DNA from: Bacterioplanoides sp. SCSIO 12839
Lineage (GTDB): Bacteria > Pseudomonadota > Gammaproteobacteria > Pseudomonadales > Oceanobacteraceae
Assembly (NCBI RefSeq): GCF_024397975.1
Contig: NZ_CP073745.1
Coordinates: 2,568,501 to 2,632,500 of the forward strand
DNA: 64,000 bases
Reading direction: 5' to 3'
Shown: in pieces, positions 36,371 through 45,323 of the stretch
How positions within the stretch are numbered: position 1 is the first letter of the stretch
How the letters are laid out: every line of letters begins with the position of its first letter
The notes under the pieces: model-generated
The model's database searches: none
What the model was told of the DNA's origin: nothing
The model's input: only the letters and a program-made list of their open reading frames with translations
Made by a program: the position numbers and the translations under genes

Positions 36371-36410
36371 GGTCTCAGGTTGAAGGTCTCGGGTTGAAGG
36401 TCTCAGGTGG
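36371..36410 (-). repeat. Tandem 14-bp repeat upstream of cmoA
   Basis: GGTCTCAGGTTGAA (36371-36384), GGTCTCGGGTTGAA (36385-36398) and the partial GGTCTCAGGTGG (36399-36410), about 2.9 copies. It lies 12 to 51 bases upstream of the cmoA ATG, where copy-number change could alter its leader. Confidence 0.7.
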
Positions 36411-36452
36411 TACGCTAATAATAGCCGCGCATTCTAGCAGAATGCCGTGCTA

Positions 36453-37343
36453 TCAGACATCACCACCACATAGCTGCTGTAAGGTGCTTTCAACTTCCTG
36501 AATCGCTTGCTGTACCAGGCGTGGCAATGGCTGGTACGGGTGAATAGCATAAACATTCACCTCCGGGCTGTAACACCCCGGCAGCACTTGTTGTAATAAC
36601 GGTTCACCTAATAACAGAAACTGCGGCACATAAGCCAACCCGACACCGGAGCGTGCCAGTGCCAGCACCGCATTCAGGTTATTCGCATGGCGACTGGCTT
36701 TAAACGTAAAACGCTGAGAGATGTTCTGACGCCATAGCGTCACCGTGCTGTTGTGTCCCTGCCAGGCATTGCGAATAAAACGCTGTTGGTCTGTATTATC
36801 GGGATTGAGCGCGGGAGCCTGTTGCAGATAACCCTCACTGGCGACCAGCGTCTCTCTGAAGTGACCAATGCGACGCTGACGTAAATGACTATCCGGCGAT
36901 TCACCTACCCGAATCGCTAAATCAATTCTTTGCTCAATCAGGTTGAGCTGCTTATCTTCAGCAATTAAGTCCGGTTCGATATCCGGGTGTTCGGCCACCA
37001 GCCTGGCAATTGCCGGAGCTACCACCGAATCCATTAATGCATACGGCGCGGTGATACGTATCGGGCCGGATAACCCTTGCTGGCTATCACGCGCGGTTTG
37101 CCAGGCGACATCCACTAAATGCTCGATATCAGCACAACGCTGATAAAACTCCTGCCCCGCCGGAGTCAGTACCTGCTTACGGGTGGTGCGTTGTAACAGC
37201 TGCACTCCCAATGCCTGCTCCAGCGCTTTCAGGTGCTGACTTAATACTGATTTCGACAGACTCAGTTGCTCCGCCGCCGCGGTGAGAGTTCCGGCATCCA
37301 CCAGCGTGCGGAACAGCAACATGTGGCGAAGGTGATCCTGCAT
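36453..37343 (-). CDS. LysR family transcriptional regulator
   Basis: 296 residues. The N-terminal helix-turn-helix is GTLTAAAEQLSLSKSVLSQH and the substrate-binding domain starts at about residue 90 (LSGPIRITAPYALMDS). It resembles the CrgA/TcaR-like subgroup of small LysR regulators. It is divergent from a small NTF2-like gene, with a palindromic ATTGTTT-N9-AAACAAT site between them, the usual LysR arrangement for control of the divergent neighbour. The inducer is unknown. Confidence 0.92.
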   Translation of the reverse strand: MQDHLRHMLLFRTLVDAGTLTAAAEQLSLSKSVLSQHLKALEQALGVQLLQRTTRKQVLTPAGQEFYQRCADIEHLVDVAWQTARDSQQGLSGPIRITAPYALMDSVVAPAIARLVAEHPDIEPDLIAEDKQLNLIEQRIDLAIRVGESPDSHLRQRRIGHFRETLVASEGYLQQAPALNPDNTDQQRFIRNAWQGHNSTVTLWRQNISQRFTFKASRHANNLNAVLALARSGVGLAYVPQFLLLGEPLLQQVLPGCYSPEVNVYAIHPYQPLPRLVQQAIQEVESTLQQLCGGDV

Positions 37344-37370
37344 AGTATTTTGTCTCTGAATAGCTCAACT

Positions 37371-37393
37371 ATTGTTTAATTTAATCAAACAAT
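37371..37393. promoter_or_regulatory. LysR-type operator candidate
   Basis: ATTGTTT (37371-37377) and AAACAAT (37387-37393) form an inverted repeat with a 9-base AT-rich spacer, in the divergent gap between the LysR gene and the NTF2-like gene. Confidence 0.5.
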
Positions 37394-37486
37394 GGTTTTT
37401 TGAAAAGCCGGTTTTTCCGAAAGATCGTTTTGCTTAACCTGAATACATCAATCAACAACGTATTACAGACAGAAGAGAAAACGACG

Positions 37487-37852
37487 ATGAGCCAAATCTT
37501 ATTAGATGCCGTAAACGCCGCCAGCCAACGTTGGAAAGATGCTTTTAATGCCGGAGATGCAGCGGGTTGTGCCGCACAATACGAAGCCGATTCAGTGATG
37601 CACGCCCGTCCGTTTGGTACTTTTGAAGGTACTGAAGCCATTCAGGGTTTCTGGGCACAACTGATTGCTGATGGTTTTTCAGATATCGAATACCTGAACA
37701 CAAACATCGAGATCATTGATGAATCCAGCGCAGTTTTATCATCCGACTGGAAGATGAATAAAGCCGGTGGCGTCATTCATAAAGAGCTGTGGGTATTACA
37801 GGAAGATGGCAGCGCCAAACTGCGCGAAGATGATTTTGAGGCGCAAGGCTAA
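37487..37852 (+). CDS. NTF2/SnoaL-like small protein
   Basis: 121 residues with the NTF2-fold pattern: RWKDAFNAGDAAGCAAQYEAD at the start and AGGVIHKELWVLQEDGSAKL in the middle, similar to DUF4440/SnoaL-like proteins. ATG 37487 is used, with AGAAGAG upstream; the longer open frame runs into the divergent promoter. It is probably regulated by the adjacent LysR protein. No catalytic residues can be assigned. Confidence 0.82.
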   Translation: MSQILLDAVNAASQRWKDAFNAGDAAGCAAQYEADSVMHARPFGTFEGTEAIQGFWAQLIADGFSDIEYLNTNIEIIDESSAVLSSDWKMNKAGGVIHKELWVLQEDGSAKLREDDFEAQG

Positions 37853-37864
37853 TAACGCCAAGGG

Positions 37865-37905
37865 CCTGAGGGGAGCGTCCCCTCAGGTCTTAGCTAGAGC
37901 TAAGA
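37865..37905. terminator. Terminator hairpins between convergent genes
   Basis: A 10-bp stem, CCTGAGGGGA with TCCCCTCAGG (37865-37887, 3-base loop), followed directly by a second stem TCTTAGC/GCTAAGA (37888-37905). They lie between the NTF2-like gene and the convergent membrane paralogue; neither strand has a long T tract. Confidence 0.6.
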
Positions 37906-37907
37906 TA

Positions 37908-39440
37908 TTAAATCAACTCATCGTCAAGTCGCTGTGTTAACGCCGCTTTGATTTTTGCCAACATGGCTTCACCCGCCAGACGACCTTCAATCCCTTCCGC
38001 TAATTTAATACTTTTACCGTCGATATTGGCATAAATCGCCATGTATTCGGTTTTAACATGATCCTGAGAGGTAGAACTCATGGTCATTTTTAATTCCAGC
38101 TGCGACGGCGAAGTTATACATCCATTACGTTGATACAACTGACGGCCAAATACACTGCGGATAATTTGTACCTGGCCATGCCCATCTGCCTGATCAGCAC
38201 TGATATAAGTTTCCAGCTTACGCCCGGATAAAAACAGACCATAGAGAAATGCACCCCAGCCAACCAGGCAAAACACCGGAGCCATAAACCACAACCCACC
38301 GCCTTCTTGAGTCGCTTGGTACAACAAGAAGAGTCCAACACAGCCAAAAATAGCACCAATGGCTAATAAGATCCCCCACATGCTTTTATTGCGCCCGGCT
38401 TCACTAATGATTTCAGTCGTGCCGCTGGGCAGTGTTGTCATGTCAATCTGACGCTCGACGCTTTCAACCGCTTCCTGGCGTTGCTCAGCTCGTGTTTCCT
38501 GCTGATGCTGCTCGGGAATGGCAATATCACTCTGGGTTAATGCAATCCCCAGCGCCTCAGCCAATGCCGGAGACAATACCGGTAAATCCCAGGTACGCTT
38601 AAATTCCATCAATTCCGCAATCTGAGTGCCCGGCACTTTGCGTGCAGTCGTCACCTGTCCTTCGGCGGCCAATTGCCAACTGACGGTTCCTTTATACGAT
38701 TCATTGCCGCTTTCCGGCACATCAGCGGGTAGTTCAAACAAAAACTGAATATGTTGCTGTCCAGCAGAATCGGTTTCGATATAAGCCCGGGTTTCCTGTT
38801 GATGCAGTACCGAGGTATGGGTTGTACGGTTATCTCCAGAACCCGACGAATAAGTATGCAAACAACTTAACCGCAGTGTCAGACCATTACGCGGTTTTGC
38901 CGACAATGAAAAACGTCCGCCTAATTGATGGCCCGTTACCGGGGGCAATGGATCTGGCTTTAGCACAGTCGGGCCAATCACCTGATAAGTACGCTTCTGT
39001 TTATTACCATAGGCGTACAACCCCAGGCCAACCAGTGCAAAAGGAATACCTGCCAACGCTCCGGCTTCACCTTTCACTAATCCGATAACCATAATCAGCA
39101 GCCCGGGTAATGAAAAAACCAGGCCGAATATCGTCATATATTTATGGCCACTTTTCTGGTCACTGGCGATGCCTTCACGGCGAATCTTATCCAGCTCTTG
39201 CTGCAGGTTGGTTTTTTTCAGCGCATGACGAATCAGAAAAACGCCCAACCCGCCAAACACCAGTAGAAAAAAGCCCGCCATCAGTAACCGAAATAAAAGA
39301 TCGTTCTGATGCTCATCGAATAATATTCCACCCGCGGCAAAGCAACCGGCAGCAGCAAAAATACCGCCAAAGATAACACCACCTATACGACCTTTTTTTG
39401 GATTGTATTTTTTATTCGGCGGAAGTTGTTGTGCCATCAT
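37908..39440 (-). CDS. Large hypothetical membrane protein (paralogue 1)
   Basis: 510 residues from the ATG at 39440. Two N-terminal membrane helices (IGGVIFGGIFAAAGCFAAGG, LLMAGFFLLVFGGLGVFLI), two more near residues 115-160, a soluble beta-rich domain at about 170-300 (VIGPTVLKPDPLPPVTGHQL), a helical pair near 350-400 and a C-terminal soluble part (EYMAIYANIDGKSIKLAEGI). No named family is recognised. The next gene upstream is a full-length paralogue of nearly identical architecture. Confidence 0.72.
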   Translation of the reverse strand: MMAQQLPPNKKYNPKKGRIGGVIFGGIFAAAGCFAAGGILFDEHQNDLLFRLLMAGFFLLVFGGLGVFLIRHALKKTNLQQELDKIRREGIASDQKSGHKYMTIFGLVFSLPGLLIMVIGLVKGEAGALAGIPFALVGLGLYAYGNKQKRTYQVIGPTVLKPDPLPPVTGHQLGGRFSLSAKPRNGLTLRLSCLHTYSSGSGDNRTTHTSVLHQQETRAYIETDSAGQQHIQFLFELPADVPESGNESYKGTVSWQLAAEGQVTTARKVPGTQIAELMEFKRTWDLPVLSPALAEALGIALTQSDIAIPEQHQQETRAEQRQEAVESVERQIDMTTLPSGTTEIISEAGRNKSMWGILLAIGAIFGCVGLFLLYQATQEGGGLWFMAPVFCLVGWGAFLYGLFLSGRKLETYISADQADGHGQVQIIRSVFGRQLYQRNGCITSPSQLELKMTMSSTSQDHVKTEYMAIYANIDGKSIKLAEGIEGRLAGEAMLAKIKAALTQRLDDELI

Positions 39441-39473
39441 TGATTCCTTTAACAACGCTTTAACGATCAGGTA

Positions 39474-41021
39474 TTAGACTAACTCATCATTAAGCGTTTG
39501 GGTTAACGCCCCTTTGATTTTATTCAGCATAGCTTCACCCGCCATACGCCCTTCAATACCCTCTGCCAGTTTGATTTTTTTGCCCTCAACGTTGGCATAA
39601 ACTGCCATATACTCGGTGGTTACATTATTTGTGGTTGAACTCATGGTCATGACTAATTCCAGCTGCGAAGGCGAGGTTATCTGACCCTTGCGCAGATACA
39701 ATGACAATCCAAATAAGCTGCGCACAATCTGTATATGACCATCCTGAATGTGGGCTTCCAGCTTACGTCCGGATAAAAACACACCATAAACAAATGCGCC
39801 CCAGCCCAGCAGGGTAAGGACTGGTGCACTGATCCAAAGGGACAGGTTCTCGTCTATGCGAGAAAACAAAAACAGACCAAGGCAACCAAATACACCACCA
39901 ACCCACTTCGCTACGGTCGATATCGATTTATTACGCCCGGCTTCACTGATAATTTTGGTTGTTCCATCCGCACGGGTGACCATATCAATCTGTCGTTCAA
40001 CACTTTCATTGGCTTGCTGGCGTAACTCAGCCCGTACACTTTCCGACGGAGGCTCTGGAGCCTCAACATGATTAGGTGTTAGTTCAATCCCAAGCGCCTG
40101 AGCATAAGCCAGCGATAGCACTGGAATTTCCCAGCTGCGTTTAAATTTCGTTAATTCATGAGTTTGAGTGCCCGAAGCGACCTTGTTAGGCACGCTGACC
40201 TGTCCTTCGGCAATCACTTGCCAGCGAATGGTTCCCCTATAAGACTCGCTGCCGGTTTCCGGCAGTTTGTCAGGCAACTCAAACCGAAATGATACGGTCG
40301 TCTCCCCCTCATCTGTAATTACGGCTTCGGCTTCCTGCTGATGAAGCGTGACGGTATAGGTCTGACGCTCACTGTCTGCGGTGCCGCCGGCGTGAGGGTG
40401 CATTGTAGGAGCATCGCCTGGCTGGGTCGTATACGTATGCACACACTCAAGACGAAAGCTCAGACCATCGTGTGGTTTGGCCGTCAGCGAAAAGGAGCCA
40501 CCTAACTGATGACCAATCACCGGCGGTAATGGGTCGGGAATCAGAATGCTGGGGCCGATAATCTGGTAGGTTTTTTTCTTCTTATATGCGTAAGTAAATA
40601 TACCGCCGCCGACTAACAAAAACAGTGAGCCAACCACACCACCAAAGTCCCAATTTAATAAACCCTCGAATAAAATCAGCAGGCCTGGCACAGAGAACAG
40701 CGCCGCCACCAACATATATGGCTTGTAATTCGTGCGCTGATCGCTGGCAATACCCTGAGTGCGAATCTGCTCCAACTCCTGCTGTAAATCCACTTTTATT
40801 GATGACCGCCGTTTAAGAAAACGCCCGATTCCACCAAACACAACCAGAAAAAAAATCGCGGCTAACAGACCGGCGAGAAAGTTCTGACCGGCATTATTAA
40901 ACAACGCAGAAATGGCCATTAATATGCCCACGCTAGTAAAAATCCAGCTGATAACCTCACCGCCGCGGCGACGTTGCTCTGGGTTATATTTTTTGTTTGC
41001 GGGTAGCGAGTGTTGCTTCAT
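39474..41021 (-). CDS. Large hypothetical membrane protein (paralogue 2)
   Basis: 515 residues, colinear with the downstream paralogue: start (ANKKYNPEQRRRGGEVI), VIGHQLGGSFSLTAKPHDGL, ESYRGTIRWQVIAEGQVSV and the end segment EGIEGRMAGEAMLNKIKGAL all align. An extra insertion (HPHAGGTADSERQTYTVTL) lies in the soluble domain. The two genes are 33 bases apart. Function unknown; the conserved soluble domain may bind a partner at the membrane. Confidence 0.72.
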   Translation of the reverse strand: MKQHSLPANKKYNPEQRRRGGEVISWIFTSVGILMAISALFNNAGQNFLAGLLAAIFFLVVFGGIGRFLKRRSSIKVDLQQELEQIRTQGIASDQRTNYKPYMLVAALFSVPGLLILFEGLLNWDFGGVVGSLFLLVGGGIFTYAYKKKKTYQIIGPSILIPDPLPPVIGHQLGGSFSLTAKPHDGLSFRLECVHTYTTQPGDAPTMHPHAGGTADSERQTYTVTLHQQEAEAVITDEGETTVSFRFELPDKLPETGSESYRGTIRWQVIAEGQVSVPNKVASGTQTHELTKFKRSWEIPVLSLAYAQALGIELTPNHVEAPEPPSESVRAELRQQANESVERQIDMVTRADGTTKIISEAGRNKSISTVAKWVGGVFGCLGLFLFSRIDENLSLWISAPVLTLLGWGAFVYGVFLSGRKLEAHIQDGHIQIVRSLFGLSLYLRKGQITSPSQLELVMTMSSTTNNVTTEYMAVYANVEGKKIKLAEGIEGRMAGEAMLNKIKGALTQTLNDELV

Positions 41022-41065
41022 AAACGATCCCTGCTCTAGGTAGTATTAACAAGTTCTAAATAACA

Positions 41066-42391
41066 TTAGTCGTCTTTCAGGCCCAGGTGGCGGCGAATAG
41101 CCTGTTCAATAAATTCAATACGATCCTGGCCCCATACCGTTAAGTCACCATAACGGATGCTGGGAACGCCCCATTGGCCTTGTTCAATCATTTCCAGGCG
41201 GTTGGCTTCCGCCCAGTCGAGCCAGGCCGTTTGCCAATCGTCCTGCGCCAGAATAGCCGCGGCTTTGGTCCAGTTTAATCCCGCACGTTCAACGATTTTT
41301 TTCATGCCACTGTCGGTTTCCGCCATAATCCCCTCGGCATTTACCGCCCGGGCAAAGCTCAGCATAAAATCGACTTCTTTTGCCTGAGACCGGGCGTAGT
41401 CAAATAAGGCATAACAGCGCTGCACACCGGCACCTAAAGGATCGGCAACAAACCCATAATCAAGGCCAAATTTATCCGCCTCGCGTTTCGTGTCGCCAAA
41501 AATATAAAACTTTTTGCTATCTGGCACCGTTAAGCCACGCATAATCATGGGTAACACCGGTTTCAGTTCAAATGGAATACCGTAGTGTTGTGCCAGCTTC
41601 ACACTGCGCTCAAGCCCAAGATAAGAGTAAGGGCTGCGTGCTGAAAAATATAATGTTAATGGCTGGGATTGATGTTCCGGGTTGATCTCAGAGGGTTCAA
41701 AGGCGCGACAAAAGTCAGCGTACGTTTTATCAAAATAAACCTTCGGTTCCGTGCTATTCAGCTTAAGGTCATTCAGACGCTGCTCAAAGTGGTCAAGCCG
41801 ATCGAGTCCCCAATACCACTCGCCCTGAAATTTCAGTGTGGCGCTGAGATAATGGCCATCGTTCAATAACTGCGCTTCATTACGCGCTAATAAGGCCTGT
41901 TGTTCTGAGGTAAGTGGTTGCGCTTCTTGTGCAGTGCCTGACCATAAATCCTGAAAAACAGCGATCACGGCCTGCCAGTCTGGTATCTGAGATTCTGTTT
42001 GCTGCAATTGCAATAAACGCCCGGTGGCCACTTCAACCTGAGCGATGGAAGGCTGGTCAATTTCCGGAGCCTGTAATTGATACAAAGACGCCAGCAATCC
42101 GGCATCCAGCACCGCATTGCGTTGCCACATTTCCGGCTCCGGGTACATATCGTCCTGTAACGTCGCAATCACCCGGAAGCGCCAGTTAACGGCGTAATCT
42201 TGTTGAAGCTGGGGCAACACCTGAGCTAAGAGATAACTGTAAGGATCATCTGCCCGCAACCATACATCCACCTGCGGCTGGCCTGCCATCAGCGCCTGAC
42301 GCGCTTGCCAGATAGTACGTTTAACACGCTTAAGGGTACGACTGCTCAAAGCCCGGGCAGCATGGCGCTGAATGTGGTTTTTCAGAGACAT
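41066..42391 (-). CDS. Double DsbA/HCCA-isomerase-like thioredoxin-fold protein
   Basis: 441 residues holding two thioredoxin-like units of the DsbA/2-hydroxychromene-2-carboxylate isomerase family. The first starts VDVWLRADDPYSYLLAQ (about residue 40), the second LTLYFSARSPYSYLGLERS (about residue 243); both have PYSYL in place of a CxxC active site, so they are not disulfide oxidases. The C-terminal WGVPSIRYGDLTVWGQDR is the usual cis-Pro region. Such kappa-class-like proteins may use glutathione. The duplication is unusual in length. Substrate unknown. Confidence 0.8.
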   Translation of the reverse strand: MSLKNHIQRHAARALSSRTLKRVKRTIWQARQALMAGQPQVDVWLRADDPYSYLLAQVLPQLQQDYAVNWRFRVIATLQDDMYPEPEMWQRNAVLDAGLLASLYQLQAPEIDQPSIAQVEVATGRLLQLQQTESQIPDWQAVIAVFQDLWSGTAQEAQPLTSEQQALLARNEAQLLNDGHYLSATLKFQGEWYWGLDRLDHFEQRLNDLKLNSTEPKVYFDKTYADFCRAFEPSEINPEHQSQPLTLYFSARSPYSYLGLERSVKLAQHYGIPFELKPVLPMIMRGLTVPDSKKFYIFGDTKREADKFGLDYGFVADPLGAGVQRCYALFDYARSQAKEVDFMLSFARAVNAEGIMAETDSGMKKIVERAGLNWTKAAAILAQDDWQTAWLDWAEANRLEMIEQGQWGVPSIRYGDLTVWGQDRIEFIEQAIRRHLGLKDD

Positions 42392-42462
42392 AAGATTGAC
42401 GCTACTCTTGTTATTTGTGAGTTATACTAACCGATCAGCCACAAAGCCGTTATCGCATTCTG

Positions 42463-42780
42463 ATGAATAAACGCCCGAGCAAAAATGATGTCAGAGATCA
42501 GATCAACCAGGAAGTTGAGGATTTTCTGCGCAAAGGTGGTGAAGTCAAGGAGTTGGCCCGGGGAGAAACCGGCCTGATCAATGGTAAATACAACGATCGC
42601 TCTCTCGGGTTTGAAAAGCCCAAAGAAGAACGCACGCCGGTTGAACATGTTCTGAAAGATATTGATCAGCGCCGTCAGGAAAGCCGCAAGCCTGTAAAGA
42701 AGTCAACCGCCAAACGTCCTCGTAAAAAAATAATTTACGATGATTTTGGTGAACCGCTGCGCGTTATCTGGGAAGATTAG
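42463..42780 (+). CDS. SutA-like small basic protein
   Basis: 105 residues. DQINQEVEDFLRKGGEVKEL resembles the RNAP-binding helix of Pseudomonas SutA (a slow-growth transcription factor; pattern EEFLxRGGxVxEI), followed by a linker and a basic C-terminal segment KKSTAKRPRKKIIYDDFG. The N and C halves look disordered. It has only local similarity to SutA, so the assignment is moderate. The gene is divergent from the double-DsbA gene. Confidence 0.6.
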   Translation: MNKRPSKNDVRDQINQEVEDFLRKGGEVKELARGETGLINGKYNDRSLGFEKPKEERTPVEHVLKDIDQRRQESRKPVKKSTAKRPRKKIIYDDFGEPLRVIWED

Positions 42781-42854
42781 GGCCTGTTAACTGATAGCAA
42801 TGACAACTGGCTCTGCTCATTGCGTCTTTCCACCCTCAGGAACAAGGATTTCAA

Positions 42855-44054
42855 ATGGAAGAAACAATATTGCTACTGGTCGCTGTAGCGCTGTTTTTTT
42901 ACGGTTTATTAGCACGCCGAATTGAACAGGCCGATATCACAGCACCAATGATATTCACCTTATTAGGTGTGATATGTGGCCCTCTGGGACTGGCTTTGGT
43001 ATCAGGCAGCCCGGATAACAGCAAAATCTTTTTTATCGCCGAATTAACACTGGCACTGGTGTTATTTACCGATGCATCACAAGTACGTTGGAAACATCTG
43101 GGGCAATTTAATTATTACCCGATCAAACTCTTAGCCATCGGCTTACCATTAACCATTCTGGCCGGCGCTGTATTTGCTTATTGGTTATTGCCTCTGGGTA
43201 TGGTGGCAGCCTTACTGCTGGCAATTATCCTGACCCCCACCGATGCCGCACTGGCACAAAGTGTGATGGAACAAAAAAGCATTGATGCCGATTTACGCAA
43301 CTCAGTGAATGTTGAAAGTGGTTTAAATGATGGTATCGCTTTACCCATTCTGTTAATGGCACTGGCGCTGCACACAGCAGGTTCAGCTCAGGAGCTGGAT
43401 GGCGCTTATTGGGGTGAATTTATTCTCACCCAATTACTGGCGGGTACCGTCATTGGTGTGGCTGTGGGTCGTATCGGTAGTTACCTGATTAACCAGGCTT
43501 GTGAGAAAGACTGGATCTCGCCGGTATATCAACGCTTGTCGTCCATCAGCCTGGCCATCATTGCCTTCAGCCTGGCGGAAGTATTCCATGGCAACGGTTT
43601 TATTGCGGTTTTCCTGGCCGGTTTGTTCCTGCAGACCCAACATGAGGTGGTGATTGAGCGCCTGAAAGAGTTTGGTGAAGCCGAAGGTGAGTTATTAACA
43701 CTGGCGGTCTTTTTCATCTTTGGCGTTATTTTTGTCCCCATGGTCTGGCCGTATATCAGCTGGAACACCTTTATTTACGCCGTATTCAGTTTAACCGCTG
43801 CGCGTATGCTGCCAGTTTGGATCAGCCTGATCGGCACTCAGCTCAACCTTAAAGAAAAATTATTCCTGGCCTGGTTCGGCCCTCGCGGTATTGCCAGCGT
43901 GCTTTACCTGTTACTGGTCATGGAAGAATTTGGCTTTAATCAGGATTCCGAAACGCTGCAGACCATTGCAGCAACGTCAGTGCTGGCGATTCTGATGAGT
44001 ATTTTCCTGCACGGTGCCTCGACCAAGTTCTGGATTAAAGCGTTTCAACGTTAG
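42855..44054 (+). CDS. CPA1-type Na+/H+ antiporter (NhaP-like)
   Basis: 399 residues with about 12 membrane segments. CPA1 landmarks are ILTPTDAALAQSV (the paired T-D helix) and NVESGLNDGIALPILL (the ND motif that carries the exchanged ion). These proteins exchange Na+ or K+ for H+ across the inner membrane. AGGAACAAGG lies just before the ATG. No cytoplasmic C-terminal RCK domain is attached. It is convergent with flgL, 9 bases between stops. Confidence 0.92.
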   Translation: MEETILLLVAVALFFYGLLARRIEQADITAPMIFTLLGVICGPLGLALVSGSPDNSKIFFIAELTLALVLFTDASQVRWKHLGQFNYYPIKLLAIGLPLTILAGAVFAYWLLPLGMVAALLLAIILTPTDAALAQSVMEQKSIDADLRNSVNVESGLNDGIALPILLMALALHTAGSAQELDGAYWGEFILTQLLAGTVIGVAVGRIGSYLINQACEKDWISPVYQRLSSISLAIIAFSLAEVFHGNGFIAVFLAGLFLQTQHEVVIERLKEFGEAEGELLTLAVFFIFGVIFVPMVWPYISWNTFIYAVFSLTAARMLPVWISLIGTQLNLKEKLFLAWFGPRGIASVLYLLLVMEEFGFNQDSETLQTIAATSVLAILMSIFLHGASTKFWIKAFQR

Positions 44055-44063
44055 CAGGCTGTC

Positions 44064-45302
44064 TTATAGCTGATTAAACAGTGATAAACGTGAAATGGTG
44101 GTGTAGCTTTGCTGCGCCGCCTCTAACAAAAACGACTGTAATGACAAACGGCTGACCGCCTCAGCAAAATCCACATCCGATAATTCGGATAACACTTCCC
44201 GATTCACCAGTTCAATATCTGCCGATAAGTTTCGGGTATTGTCGACAATATTTAACCGTGCACCGACCTGGCTGCGAACTTCAGAAACAGACGTTTGTGC
44301 GTTTTCTAAATTGGTTAAGGTATCGGCGATCAAAATGTCCAGCGTGGCAGAATCCACCGGATTATCCTGCAGGTTGTTTAATCCTTGCTGCAAACGAAAG
44401 ATGGTATCCGTAATGCTTTGTTTTGGCGTGGATTTCACCAAGGCTTCATCACCCGGCTGTGGCTCGCCAGTGAGTGAAAAAGCAATACCCGCAGCAACCA
44501 CTTCAGCAGTCGGGTTGTAACCTACATTCACCAAGCCATCAACCACACGGTCATCGGACTGGCGACGCACAGTAAAATTAGGCCCTGGTGGGGTGATTTC
44601 CGATTCTGAATTAAAGGTAATCACGATGTCGTCAGGATAAAAATCCGCGTATTTTTCCTTATCCACCACAAAACCGGCATTAATGTTTAAAGTGCCGTTA
44701 TTAATCGGATTTTCAAAGGTGGTGAAGCTGTTATCCGCCGCTGCTACATCGACAAACAAGGCTTTACCAGTATCCCCGGTTGTGACATTGGTTGATGGGC
44801 CAATCGGCAAAATACGCTGACCTTCATCACCCTGATATTCATAACGTCCGTTTTGCTGTTTTTCAAAAGGTGGGGTTTGCCCCTTAAAACCGGCAAAAAT
44901 ATATTCGCCACTCGGGTCCCGGGTATTGAATAAATCCACCAGACCTTGCTGAATTTCCCCGACTTCAGCGGCAATCGCCTGTCGGTCACTGATGGTTAAT
45001 GTGCCACCACCGGCTTTTACCGTCAGCTCCTGTAACCGGGTCAAGGATGTATTCACCGAAGCCAGGCTGGTTTCTTCCAGACGTAAGCGGTTTTCAGCGG
45101 CCGTCAGGTTGCGATCATACTGCTCCCGTTGAGCAAGATCCTGCTGTAACTGCAGAATTTTTGTTGCGGCCACCGGGTCGTCGGCCGGGGTTAATACCCG
45201 TCGTCCGGTCGATACCTGCTGCTGAGTTTTATTCACGGCAGTCTGGTTATTTAAAATATTATTCAGGCCAATATTAAATGTCTGAAGAGTGGAAACACGC
45301 AT
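44064..45302 (-). CDS. flgL: Flagellar hook-filament junction protein FlgL
   Basis: 412 residues. The N-terminal helix MRVSTLQTFNIGLNNILNNQ and the C-terminal helix SDVDFAEAVSRLSLQSFLLEAA are standard FlgL; the middle is a longer variable domain. FlgL joins the hook-filament junction distal to FlgK outside the cell. It lies 21 bases downstream of flgK. Secreted by the flagellar type III system, so no signal peptide is expected. Confidence 0.95.
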   Translation of the reverse strand: MRVSTLQTFNIGLNNILNNQTAVNKTQQQVSTGRRVLTPADDPVAATKILQLQQDLAQREQYDRNLTAAENRLRLEETSLASVNTSLTRLQELTVKAGGGTLTISDRQAIAAEVGEIQQGLVDLFNTRDPSGEYIFAGFKGQTPPFEKQQNGRYEYQGDEGQRILPIGPSTNVTTGDTGKALFVDVAAADNSFTTFENPINNGTLNINAGFVVDKEKYADFYPDDIVITFNSESEITPPGPNFTVRRQSDDRVVDGLVNVGYNPTAEVVAAGIAFSLTGEPQPGDEALVKSTPKQSITDTIFRLQQGLNNLQDNPVDSATLDILIADTLTNLENAQTSVSEVRSQVGARLNIVDNTRNLSADIELVNREVLSELSDVDFAEAVSRLSLQSFLLEAAQQSYTTISRLSLFNQL

Positions 45303-45323
45303 AATATTTTACCTATTAAAAAC

